In this document: in pieces, positions 55,736 to 64,000 of the stretch
How the letters are laid out: the number at the start of each line of letters is the position of its first letter
Position numbering within the stretch: position 1 is the first letter of the stretch
From: Roseovarius aestuarii
Lineage (GTDB): Bacteria > Pseudomonadota > Alphaproteobacteria > Rhodobacterales > Rhodobacteraceae
Length of the DNA stretch: 64,000 nucleotides
Assembly (NCBI GenBank): GCA_027214255.1
Contig: JAPWHL010000003.1
Coordinates: forward strand, 173,295-237,294
Direction: 5' to 3'
Program-made: the position numbers and the translations under genes
The notes under the pieces: model-generated
The model's database searches: none
Told to the model about the DNA's origin: nothing
Seen by the model: the letters and a program-made list of their open reading frames with translations, nothing else

Positions 55736-55764
55736 AAAAAGGCCCCGATCGCTCGGAGCCTTTA
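55736..55764 (-). terminator. Intrinsic terminator of mscL
   Basis: Read leftward, AAAGGCTCCGA (55763-55753) pairs with TCGGGGCCTTT (55748-55738) around TCGC, followed by TTTT. Confidence 0.9.
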
Positions 55765-55787
55765 AATCTCGCTTCGTCGCGCAACGT

Positions 55788-56228
55788 TTAGGCGTTGTTC
55801 GCCTTTTTCATTTCGTCGCGGATTTCCAGCAGGATATCCAGTTCGGAAGGCCCGCTGGGCACTTCTGGTGCTACGTCCTCGGGTTTCTCTGCGGCTGATT
55901 TAGCGCGGTTGACCATCTTGACCAACATGAACACCACAAAGGCGATGATCAGGAAGTTGATGATTGCCATGATGAAACGGCCGATTGCGAAGACCGCAAC
56001 GCCAGCCTCTTCAGCGGCTTCGATCGAGGCATAATCCGCCGCGTTGCCACCGATGACGTAAAACCAGCCGGTAAAATCGATCCCGCCTGTGAACAGTGCG
56101 ATGATCGGGTTGATCAGATCGCCTACCAGTGATGAGACGATTGCGGTGAAGGCGGCGCCGATGATGATACCAACGGCCATGTCCATGACATTGCCTTTGG
56201 CGATAAAGTCTTTGAATTCGTTGATCAT
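55788..56228 (-). CDS. mscL: Large-conductance mechanosensitive channel
   Basis: 146 residues. [46 protein letters not shown] is the N-terminal helix and first membrane span of MscL; the second span is [22 protein letters not shown], followed by the C-terminal helical bundle. A homopentameric emergency valve in the inner membrane. It ends in a strong terminator, so mscS downstream has its own transcript. The 245 bases between it and znuA hold nothing recognised beyond its promoter. Confidence 0.96.
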   Translation of the reverse strand: MINEFKDFIAKGNVMDMAVGIIIGAAFTAIVSSLVGDLINPIIALFTGGIDFTGWFYVIGGNAADYASIEAAEEAGVAVFAIGRFIMAIINFLIIAFVVFMLVKMVNRAKSAAEKPEDVAPEVPSGPSELDILLEIRDEMKKANNA

Positions 56229-56473
56229 TGCTGTCCCTATTCCGTTGCTGCCGGATTGTGTCGTGATTCCATGGTGCTCCCTAGCATAAATGCTAGAAAT
56301 TGGCTCATGTTTACATGGGAATTACGGAAAGTTTTTCCCGTATGTGGTGGTTGGCGCGGCGGGCAAACGGGCGGTCTGCGACGGGGCGTGCGTGATGTGT
56401 CGTTTGACGGGCGCGTCTGGTGTCATGTGTTTTGCGCCCGTCGTGGCTGTTTTATGTGTGCCCAGAGAAAGGC

Positions 56474-57502
56474 TTAGTTCTGGAAGCACTCGGACAGTCT
56501 GATGGCGACATCGCTGAGCAATGCGGGGTACAGATGCGGCCCCGGATTGAACTGCGTACCCAAAGGGTCGATCACTGTCACGTGGTCCTGACCTCCGGGT
56601 AAGACCGCTTCGACCAATCCGCTGTTGGCGGCGGTTTCGGCGACGATGCATCGCGTGCCAGTGTCTTCGGCTATATGACGTACTTCATCTATGCGGGCAG
56701 GGCTGGGACGTTCGGCATCGCCCGAGGTGATGGCCGCACGCGCGTGCAGGTCAAAGCGGGCCTCGAAATAGTGGTAGGCGTCGTGCATCACAATAAATGG
56801 CGTATCGTGAAGCGGAGCCAAGAGGGCCTGTGCCTGGGACTGCGCCTGCAGGATGCGGGCCTGGCCTTTGGCCGCGTTGGCTGCGTAGATAGAAGCGTTT
56901 TCGGGGTCCAGTGCGGCCAGATCTTCGGTAATGGCCGAGAGCCACAGGAGAGCGTTTTCCGGGTCCAACCATGCATGAGGGTCAATTGGACCGCCATCAT
57001 TGTGCTGGTGTTCGTCATGATCTTCGTGATCGTCGTGATCGTCGTGATCGTCGTGATCGCCATGCTCCTCATGATCTTCGTGATCGTCACGGTTTTCGTG
57101 ACCATGATCATGACCTTCAAAGCCCGCCCCGTCGCGCATGGCAATTAGGATCGTGCCATCAACATCCATAAGCACGCGATGCTGGGCTTTCGCCGCAAGC
57201 GTTTCCAGCGGGTTTTTCAGCCATGGAGTGAGGGCCGGTCCGACCCAAACCACCAGATCGGCACGTTCCAGTGCTGAGGCCTCGGAAGGGCGCAGCGAGT
57301 GGCCGTGCGGATCTGCGCCGGGTGGAAGGATCAGGTCGGGCGTGCCGACGCCTTCCATCACTTGAGCGACCAATGAATGAACCGGTGCGATGTCGGTGGC
57401 GACATGTGGCGTATCGGCGTGAACACGATGGGCAGGTAAAGCCATTGCAGCCATCAGTGAGAGCGCGGCAAGGGCGCGGAGAGGGGTGTGATAATATAAC
57501 AT
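56474..57502 (-). CDS. znuA: Zinc ABC transporter substrate-binding protein
   Basis: 342 residues of the cluster 9 family. A signal peptide ends near VHA (residue 29). Zinc ligands fit His66/68 (DPHGHSL), His176 (IDPHAWLD) and a later His (VMHDAYHYFEARF). Residues 131-167 form a His/Asp/Glu-rich loop typical of ZnuA, thought to gather or sense zinc. It captures periplasmic zinc for ZnuBC. The start codon is inside a Zur-box-like sequence. Divergent from zur-znuC-znuB. Confidence 0.95.
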   Translation of the reverse strand: MLYYHTPLRALAALSLMAAMALPAHRVHADTPHVATDIAPVHSLVAQVMEGVGTPDLILPPGADPHGHSLRPSEASALERADLVVWVGPALTPWLKNPLETLAAKAQHRVLMDVDGTILIAMRDGAGFEGHDHGHENRDDHEDHEEHGDHDDHDDHDDHEDHDEHQHNDGGPIDPHAWLDPENALLWLSAITEDLAALDPENASIYAANAAKGQARILQAQSQAQALLAPLHDTPFIVMHDAYHYFEARFDLHARAAITSGDAERPSPARIDEVRHIAEDTGTRCIVAETAANSGLVEAVLPGGQDHVTVIDPLGTQFNPGPHLYPALLSDVAIRLSECFQN

Positions 57503-57534
57503 GATGCCGGTTGTTAAACGTGATTATATAACAT
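57489..57534. promoter_or_regulatory. Two Zur-box-like elements between znuA and zur
   Basis: TGATAATATAACAT (57489-57502) and TGATTATATAACAT (57521-57534) are 13/14 identical, in the same orientation, 32 bases apart. Both contain ATATAACA, half of the classical Zur box TGTTATA-N-TATAACA. The first overlaps the znuA ATG; the second lies 39 bases before the zur start. Confidence 0.75.
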
Positions 57535-57572
57535 ATCAACCCAGAAAATGCCGCTTTCACGCAGGAGCCCAC

Positions 57573-58082
57573 ATGACAGATACGTATGGTTTTCATTCGC
57601 ACGATCATTCTGCTTGCATCGCTGATTGCGTGGCGCATGTGGATCAATTGTGTCGGGCGCAAGGACTACAGTTCACCCCGGTTCGACGCCGGGTCTTGGA
57701 GATATTGCTGGAAGCGCATCGCGCACGCGGGGCTTACGAAATTCTGGATATTCTGCGCAACGAAGGGCTGGGATCGCAGCCGCCCGTCGTCTATCGCGCG
57801 CTGGATTTTCTAGTTAGCCACGGGTTCGTACACAAGATCGAAGGCTTGAATGCCTTTGTCGCCTGCGCGCGTCCTGGCGAAGATCATGCTGCGGCCTTCT
57901 TGATTTGTCGCAGGTGCCATGCCGTGGCTGAAACCCCGACGGCGACCGGAGGGGGGCGGCTGGGCACGACTGCGCGTGCGGCCGGCTTCCAGATAGAGGC
58001 AGCAGTGATTGAGGCCACAGGTGTTTGTCCGAAATGTCAGACGGACGGGTCGGAGACACCGCCGAGCCGGGCGCGCACATGA
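57573..58082 (+). CDS. zur: Zinc uptake regulator Zur (Fur family)
   Basis: 169 residues. A winged helix (FTPVRRRVLEILLEAHRARGAYEILDILRNEGLGSQPPVVYRALDFLVSHGFVHKIE) and a dimerisation domain with structural-zinc Cys pairs 112/115 (ICRRC) and 152/155 (VCPKC). HSHDH near residue 8-12 may add zinc binding. With zinc it represses the divergent uptake genes and probably its own operon. The ATG at 57573 has an AGGAG site. It overlaps znuC by four bases. Confidence 0.93.
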   Translation: MTDTYGFHSHDHSACIADCVAHVDQLCRAQGLQFTPVRRRVLEILLEAHRARGAYEILDILRNEGLGSQPPVVYRALDFLVSHGFVHKIEGLNAFVACARPGEDHAAAFLICRRCHAVAETPTATGGGRLGTTARAAGFQIEAAVIEATGVCPKCQTDGSETPPSRART

Positions 58083-58846
58083 GTTTGGTCGATGCCAAAG
58101 GGTTGAGCGTGCGTTTGGGGCGCCAGATGGTGCTGAGCAACGTCAGCCTGGCCATTCAACCAGGCGAGATTGTAACGATTGTCGGTCCGAACGGATCGGG
58201 GAAATCCACGTTGCTGCGCAGTATCATAGGCGCCATACGCCCCGAGGCTGGCACATTGCATCTGCAGCCGGGGCTGCGGATTGGATATGTGCCGCAAAAA
58301 CTGCAATTGGATGCGACGCTTCCAATGACCGTAGCGCGATTTCTGGCCTTGCCAAAGCGACCATCCCCCGGAGCCATTGTCGCCGCGCTGGACGAGGTCG
58401 GGGCAGGAGCGTTGGCGCGCCGTCAGATGGCGGACCTGTCAGGCGGGCAATTCCAGCGTGTGTTGCTGGCGCGTGCGCTGCTGGGACGACCGCAACTGCT
58501 GATTCTGGATGAGGCAACGCAGGGGTTGGATCAGCCCGGATCGGCGGCATTCTATGCGTTGATTGCAGATATCCGCGCACGGTTGGAATGCGCCGTCTTG
58601 ATGGTCAGTCACGAATTACACGTGGTCATGGCGGCTTCGGACAGGGTGATTTGTCTGAATGGGCATGTATGCTGTGAAGGCGCGCCTGCGCATGTTGCCT
58701 CGGCACCTGAGTACCGCGCCTTGTTCGGGAGTGGCACACAGGGCGCACTGGCGCTGTATCGCCATGATCATGATCACGCACATGATCATGGTCATGACGC
58801 AGATTGCGGGCATGATCACGCCCCGAAACAAGAGGCCGCACAATGA
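58079..58846 (+). CDS. znuC: Zinc ABC transporter ATP-binding protein
   Basis: 255 residues. Walker A GPNGSGKST, YVPQKLQLDATLPMTVARFL, signature LSGGQFQRVLLARALLGRPQLLILDEATQGLD and switch VSHELH. The last ~25 residues are rich in His-Asp with one Cys, a probable metal-binding tail. It energises ZnuB. Start chosen at the ATGA overlap with zur. Confidence 0.94.
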   Translation: MSLVDAKGLSVRLGRQMVLSNVSLAIQPGEIVTIVGPNGSGKSTLLRSIIGAIRPEAGTLHLQPGLRIGYVPQKLQLDATLPMTVARFLALPKRPSPGAIVAALDEVGAGALARRQMADLSGGQFQRVLLARALLGRPQLLILDEATQGLDQPGSAAFYALIADIRARLECAVLMVSHELHVVMAASDRVICLNGHVCCEGAPAHVASAPEYRALFGSGTQGALALYRHDHDHAHDHGHDADCGHDHAPKQEAAQ

Positions 58847-59643
58847 GTCTGTTGGACAGTTTTTTAATCCGTGCGGCATTGGCCGGAGTTGGTGTGGCAT
58901 TGGCTGCGGCACCTCTGGGATGTTTCGTGGTATGGCGGCGCATGGCCTATTTCGGCGAGGCGACGGCACATGCGGCCATTCTGGGGGTTGCCCTGTCGCT
59001 CGCCTTGGAGTTGCCGGTGTTTGCCGGTGTTTTGGCGGTGGCGCTGATCATGGCCGCGCTGATTTCCACGCTGAACGGTCGGGGGCATTCGGTGGACACG
59101 TTGCTGGGCGTGCTGGCGCATGCCGCATTGGCCATCGGTTTGGTCGCGGTATCGTTCCTGCAAGGTGTGCGGATAGATCTGATGGCTTATCTGTTTGGTG
59201 ATATTCTGGCCGTCGGGCGTACTGATCTGGCGGTGATCTGGGGGGGCGGAGCCTGTGTTCTGGGCCTGTTGGCGTGGCGTTGGTCTGCGTTGTTGACGGC
59301 AACGCTCAACCCGGATCTGGCCTATGCATCCGGCATCAATCCCAAACGCGAGGAGATGGTTCTGACCCTTGCGCTTGCGTTGGTGATTGCCGTCGCGATC
59401 AAGGTGGTCGGTGTTTTGCTGATCGCGGCGTTGCTGATTATCCCTGCTGCAGCCGCCCGCCCCTTTGCCGCGACGCCCGAACGTATGGCTGTTATCGCAA
59501 CGGCAATCGGTGTGGTGTCGGCATTGGGTGGTCTATGGGTGGCGTATCAATCGGACACCCCGACCGGGCCGACCATTGTCTGTATTGCGGCGGTGGCGTT
59601 TACCGTGTCCAGTGTGGTGCGAGGATTACGCCGGCTGATCTAG
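58843..59643 (+). CDS. znuB: Zinc ABC transporter permease
   Basis: 266 residues with about eight membrane spans of the ABC-3 family. VVWRRMAYFGEATAHAAILGVALSL and VGVLLIAALLIIPAAAARPFAATPERMAVIA are family landmarks. Forms the homodimeric zinc channel with ZnuC. Overlaps znuC by four bases and ends the operon. Confidence 0.94.
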   Translation: MSLLDSFLIRAALAGVGVALAAAPLGCFVVWRRMAYFGEATAHAAILGVALSLALELPVFAGVLAVALIMAALISTLNGRGHSVDTLLGVLAHAALAIGLVAVSFLQGVRIDLMAYLFGDILAVGRTDLAVIWGGGACVLGLLAWRWSALLTATLNPDLAYASGINPKREEMVLTLALALVIAVAIKVVGVLLIAALLIIPAAAARPFAATPERMAVIATAIGVVSALGGLWVAYQSDTPTGPTIVCIAAVAFTVSSVVRGLRRLI

Positions 59644-59726
59644 GGCTGGTGCGCCTCTGGCCAGTTTCTGACAGGAGGGCGGTGTTAAGACGGGCACAAT
59701 GCCACTTGCCATAAATTGGACCCCTT

Positions 59727-60599
59727 ATGACTGTTCCCCTATCTGCCCGCCAAGTCGGGATTGTCTTGATGCTGGCCTCGGCGTTGCTGTTCAGTTCGGC
59801 TGGATTGTTCACCAAAGGTGTGGCCGCAACTGCATGGCAAGTGATTTTTTGGCGTGCGCTGTTCAGCGCGGTGTTGACCTTTGGCATGGTGGCACTGCGT
59901 GGACGTTGGCGGCCTGAAGTGACGCAGATGGGCGCGCAGGGCCTGCTGGTCGCGGTGATCAGCGCATTGGCCACGGCTGCGTTTCTGAGCGCATTTAAAC
60001 TGACAGCTGTGGCGAATGTGGCCCTGATTTATGCTGCAACACCCTTGGTTGCGGCGTTGCTGGCATGGGTTCTGCTGCGTGAAAGGCCGGGGCGCTGGAT
60101 GGTCGTCGGGGCTTGCGTGGGTTTGACCGGGATCGCGGTGATCCTTGGTGGATCTTTGGGTGAAATGCACCTGCGCGGTGATCTTTTGGCGCTGTGCATG
60201 GCGTTGGGCTTGTCGATGCTTTTCGTTTTGTATCGCGCATGGCCTGCGGTGCCTGCGGCAGGGCCGACGGCACTGTCGTCGATCCTGTTGCTGCCGGTGG
60301 CGGGTTGGATGGCCCCTCCGCTGGGGGTGCCACTTTTCGAGATTGCGGTATTGGCGGCCTTTGGTCTGGTCTTTGCTGTTGCGTCAGTCTTGATGTTGGA
60401 GGCGGCCAAGCGGTTGCCATCGGGGCAGGCCGGGTTGCTGAGCACGTCTGAGACGCCGTTTGCCATGCTTTTGGCATGGCTTATTTTGTCGGAATGGCCC
60501 GACCCGATGACATGGACGGGTGGGGCGTTGGTGATGGCAGGTGTGTTGCTGGGGGGCTTGCGCCGGGATCAACCGGGCAATGTCCCTTCCAGTACATAG
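59727..60599 (+). CDS. EamA-family (DMT) transporter
   Basis: 290 residues with ten predicted membrane helices in two EamA repeats (about 10-140 and 150-285). FSSAGLFTKGVAATAWQVIFWRALFSA and LIYAATPLVAALLAWVLLRERPG in the first repeat and STSETPFAMLLAWLILSEWP in the second are typical. Members export or exchange amino acids and metabolites; the substrate is unknown. It starts 83 bases after znuB and its 3' end overlaps ytoQ by 31 bases on the opposite strand. Confidence 0.9.
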   Translation: MTVPLSARQVGIVLMLASALLFSSAGLFTKGVAATAWQVIFWRALFSAVLTFGMVALRGRWRPEVTQMGAQGLLVAVISALATAAFLSAFKLTAVANVALIYAATPLVAALLAWVLLRERPGRWMVVGACVGLTGIAVILGGSLGEMHLRGDLLALCMALGLSMLFVLYRAWPAVPAAGPTALSSILLLPVAGWMAPPLGVPLFEIAVLAAFGLVFAVASVLMLEAAKRLPSGQAGLLSTSETPFAMLLAWLILSEWPDPMTWTGGALVMAGVLLGGLRRDQPGNVPSST

Positions 60600-61015
60600 C
60601 GCAGCATTTCGACCACTTGTGTGGGCGTGCGTGCGACGGCCAGTGCAGCGGCGTCTACCTCTTTTAGGGCATGGTCGTGGTCAGGCTGTTGCAGGATGAT
60701 CAGCGATTTGCCCAAAGCGGCGGCATAGCCTGCATCAAAGGCCGCGTTCCATTGTTTGTATTTTTCACCAAAGCGCACAACGACCACGTCCGCTTCTTCG
60801 ATGCCTTTGCGGGTGCGGATGGCGTTCAGCATCGCCCCCTTATGGTCGTGCCAATATTTGTTGTCCTCTGGCCCAAGGATGGCAACGCCGCAATCGTCGC
60901 TGGCGGCGTGATCTGTGACCGGTGCGCTGAACGATATAGCAAGGCCCTCGGCGCCTGTCGTAATCTGTTCACGCCAGTCGGTGTGGATTTCACCGGACAA
61001 ATATACACTCAGCAT
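60569..61015 (-). CDS. ytoQ: YtoQ-family protein
   Basis: 148 residues. It begins VYLSGEIHTDWREQI and has FSAPVTDHAASDDCGVAILG and NAIRTRKGIEEADVVVVRFGEKYKQWNAAFDAGYAAALGKSLI, as in the YtoQ family, which resembles nucleoside 2-deoxyribosyltransferase folds. No proven function. An AAAAGGAGA site precedes the ATG. It follows pheT across a perfect palindrome and may be expressed from read-through. Confidence 0.88.
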   Translation of the reverse strand: MLSVYLSGEIHTDWREQITTGAEGLAISFSAPVTDHAASDDCGVAILGPEDNKYWHDHKGAMLNAIRTRKGIEEADVVVVRFGEKYKQWNAAFDAGYAAALGKSLIILQQPDHDHALKEVDAAALAVARTPTQVVEMLRYVLEGTLPG

Positions 61016-61031
61016 CGTTTTCTCCTTTTGC

Positions 61032-61057
61032 GTAAGGTGCGCTTAAGCGCACCTTAC
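61032..61057. terminator. Perfect 26-base palindrome between pheT and ytoQ
   Basis: GTAAGGTGCGC, TTAA, then GCGCACCTTAC: an 11-base stem with no mismatch, 3 bases past the pheT stop. There is no T-run on either side, so it may be a terminator, attenuator, mRNA 3' protector or protein site. Confidence 0.55.
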
Positions 61058-61060
61058 CGG

Positions 61061-63456
61061 TCAACCGCGCAATACACCGCCAGTGGCCTTGGTAACCTTT
61101 TCGACGATCTTTGCGCTTACGGCCTCCAGATCGGCCTCTTTCAGAGTTGCTTCCAAGGGCTGCAACCGCACTGTGACGGCGATGGATTTCTTCCCTTCGC
61201 CCAGACTACCGCCGATGAATTCATCGAACACGCGCACGTCTTCGATCAGGGCCTTATCCGCACCGGCCGCCGCATTGACCAGCGTCAGCGCCTCGACATC
61301 CGCATCCACGACAAAGGCGAAATCCCGTTCGACTGCTTGCAAGTCCGGCATCTGCGCTGCCCCGCGATTGGCGCCGGCTTTGCGCGGCAGGGGGATTTCG
61401 GCAGGCCATAGGGTAAACGCGACAGCCGCGCCCTTGATTCCCATTTCGCGCAGGATACGGGGGTGCAATTCGCCAAACACCCCCATTACCTTTTTGGGGC
61501 CCAGACAGATTTTGCCGTGACGGCCAGGGTGCCACCAATCTTGAGCGCCGCGCAAAATCTGCACTTTGGTCGGTGCGCCCATCGCAGCCAAAACGGCCTC
61601 GGCGTCGGCCTTGGCGTCATAAAGGTCAACCGTGCGCCCGCCGGCGTGCACATCCTTGGGACCAGTGCGCCCGATCAGGATAGCGCTGGCCAGTAAATGC
61701 TGCTCTCCCGGTTCGCCACCGTGGAAGGCGTGGCCGACCTCAAACAGGGCCATATCCATGATTCCGCGTGCTTGGTTGCGCGCTGCGGCCTGCAACAGAC
61801 CGGGCAGCAGGGCAGGGCGCATATGGCTCATCTCGCTGCTGATCGGGTTGGCCAGCATGGTCGCATCGTCTCCGCCACCGAACAGTTGCGCGCTGGCACG
61901 GTCGATAAAGCTGTAGGTGACGCATTCGTTATACCCCAGCGCGGCACAGGTGCGCCGGGCCATCTGTTCGCGCCGTTGCATGGGCGACAGGATCGGTTTT
62001 GGCACGCCCGCCTGCGCGCGGGGCAATGGGCGACCTTCCAGCTTGGTCAGGGACGCGATACGCGCCACTTCTTCTACCAGATCGGCCTCGCCTTGGACAT
62101 CGGGGCGCCAGCTGGGAACATGGGCCATGTCCCCTTCCAGGCGAAACCCCAACGCGGTCAGTGTTTGCCGTTGTTCTGCCTCGGGGATATCCATCCCGAC
62201 CAATGATTGCACCCGTGCCGGTTTGAGCCGATAGGCGCGGCTGACGTCGGGAACTTCGCCCGCAACAACGACCTCCGAGGGCGTTCCGCCGCATAGATCG
62301 ATGATCATTTGCGTGGCCAGATCAATCGCATCCATGTTGAATGCGGGGTCGATCCCGCGTTCATTGCGATAGCGCGCATCCGAGTTGATCTTCAGCGCCC
62401 GTCCCGTCATGGCGATCTGCACGGTGTCCCAAACCGCAGCCTCAAGGAAAACGTCCGTTGTGTCCAACGTGCATCCGGTGGACAGCCCGCCCATGATGCC
62501 ACCGATGCTTTCGACGCCGCTATCATCCGAGATCACGACCTGACCGGGCGAGAACGTATAGGGCTTTTCATCAAGCCCTGTCAGGGTCTCACCGCCAAGG
62601 GTGCGATGAACGCGCAGATCGCCGGTGACTTTGGCCGCGTCAAAAACGTGCAAGGGGCGGTTTCTGTCATAGGTGAAGAAATTCGTGACATCGACCAGCG
62701 CGGAAATGGGGCGCAAACCGATGGCGCGCAGCCGGGCTTGCAACCATGCGGGGCTGGGGCCGTTGGTGACGCCTTTGATCAGACGCCCGGCGAAGATCTC
62801 GCAGCCGCCTTTACGGGTATCGTCATCGATGGTGACGTTGATCGGGCAGGGGAATTGCCCGTCAATCTGTGCCGTCTTTGCAGGTTTCATTGTGCCCAGA
62901 CCGCGCGCCGCAAGGTCCAAAGCGATGCCGCGCACGCCCAAGGCATCGGGGCGGTTGGGCGTGATCGCGATGTCGATCATTGGATCAACCTTGGCAGGAT
63001 CATTGGCCGCCAGCCAGTCGGTGTATTTCTCGCCTACTTCGCCCGAAGTCAGCTCGATAATGCCGTCATGTTCGTCGCTGAGTTCCATCTCGCGCTCGGA
63101 ACACATCATTCCATAGCTCTCAATGCCGCGGATCTTGCCGACGCCGATAGTGGTGTCGATGCCGGGTACATATACGCCGGGCTTGGCCACGACCACGGTA
63201 ATACCTTGGCGCGCATTGGGGGCACCACAGATGATCTGCAACGGGCCTTCGTCGGTCTTTACCTGACAGACGCGCAGACGGTCCGCATCGGGATGCGCCT
63301 CGGCGCTGATCACTTTGCCGATGGTAAAGGCCGACAGGCGCGCGGCGGGGTCCGAGACCTCCTCGACTTCCAGCCCCAGATCGGTCAGCGCATAGGTGAT
63401 TTCATCGACAGACGCCGTCGTGTCGAGGTGGTCTTTGAGCCAGGAGAGGGTGAATT

Positions 63457-63460
<4 letters not shown>
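61061..63460 (-). CDS. pheT: Phenylalanyl-tRNA synthetase beta subunit
   Basis: 799 residues. An EMAP/tRNA-binding domain (about 39-150; VISAEAHPDADRLRVCQV), B3/B4 editing domain with RPDALGVRGIALDLAARGLG, B5 domain, catalytic-like core and a C-terminal ferredoxin-fold anticodon-binding domain (FPAVERDFAF-type segment as LQAVERDFAFVVD). With PheS it charges tRNA-Phe. Its ATG overlaps the stop of a small membrane protein gene by four bases. Confidence 0.97.

Positions 63461-64000
<540 letters not shown>

Noticed and set aside
57001..57171. GTGATCGTC-type tandem repeats near 57.03 kb as a minisatellite or regulatory repeat
   Set aside because: They encode the His/Asp-rich loop of ZnuA on the minus strand and need no other explanation.

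Overview
The window looks like chromosome of a marine Rhodobacteraceae (roseobacter-group) alphaproteobacterium. This is inferred from moderately high GC, many four-base ATGA start/stop overlaps, the gene repertoire (GcvT/HyuAB clusters, DUF5927-type glycosyltransferase, YtoQ, SitABCD plus Zur/ZnuABC) and an alphaproteobacterial RpoH-type promoter before dnaK. No insertion sequence, phage block, CRISPR array, rRNA or intact tRNA was found. Functions are recognised from protein motifs only; no database search was possible.

Layout. 0-2.4 kb: the start of a secreted-type protein running off the left edge, a glycerol-3-phosphate cytidylyltransferase-like gene and a lytic transglycosylase. 2.5-16 kb: a catabolic island (SDR; GcvT-like protein, HyuA, HyuB, mercaptopyruvate sulfurtransferase, FAD amine oxidase, VOC protein; IclR regulator; phytoene-desaturase-like oxidoreductase; PLP gamma-family C-S lyase) that suggests breakdown of an unidentified N-methyl and/or sulfur-containing compound. 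16.6-22.5 kb: a GntR-led operon (acylating acetaldehyde dehydrogenase, 4-hydroxy-2-oxovalerate aldolase, IlvD/Edd dehydratase, SDR, VOC). Its chemistry fits oxidation of a 5-deoxypentose through 5-deoxypentonate to pyruvate and acetyl-CoA. 23.8-29.5 kb: an aspartase/fumarase-superfamily lyase with a polar amino acid ABC importer and a divergent RpiR regulator.

29.8-43.6 kb is mostly housekeeping: htpX, leuB, a SugE/Gdx exporter behind a clear guanidine-II (mini-ykkC) riboswitch, an OmpA-type lipoprotein, an AraC/O6-methylguanine methyltransferase fusion, nth with an adenosine/PfkB kinase, a divergent sulfotransferase/glycosyltransferase pair, a HIT protein, an ABC-2 type ATPase, a small zinc finger protein and polA. 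43.7-47.4 kb is a manganese/iron SitABCD importer behind two palindromes. It is followed by a 1006-residue kinase, M23 peptidase and class-III aminotransferase fusion.

50.7-64 kb holds dnaJ and dnaK (RpoH-type promoter), alkB, mscS, mscL, the divergent znuA / zur-znuC-znuB zinc uptake system with two Zur-box-like elements (one over the znuA start codon), an EamA transporter, ytoQ, and the pheS - small membrane protein - pheT operon at the right edge. A short 3'-flanking repeat (TTTGGGTATTT...CCAAGAAAAA) occurs three times, plus one diverged copy, each just downstream of a gene and in that gene's orientation.
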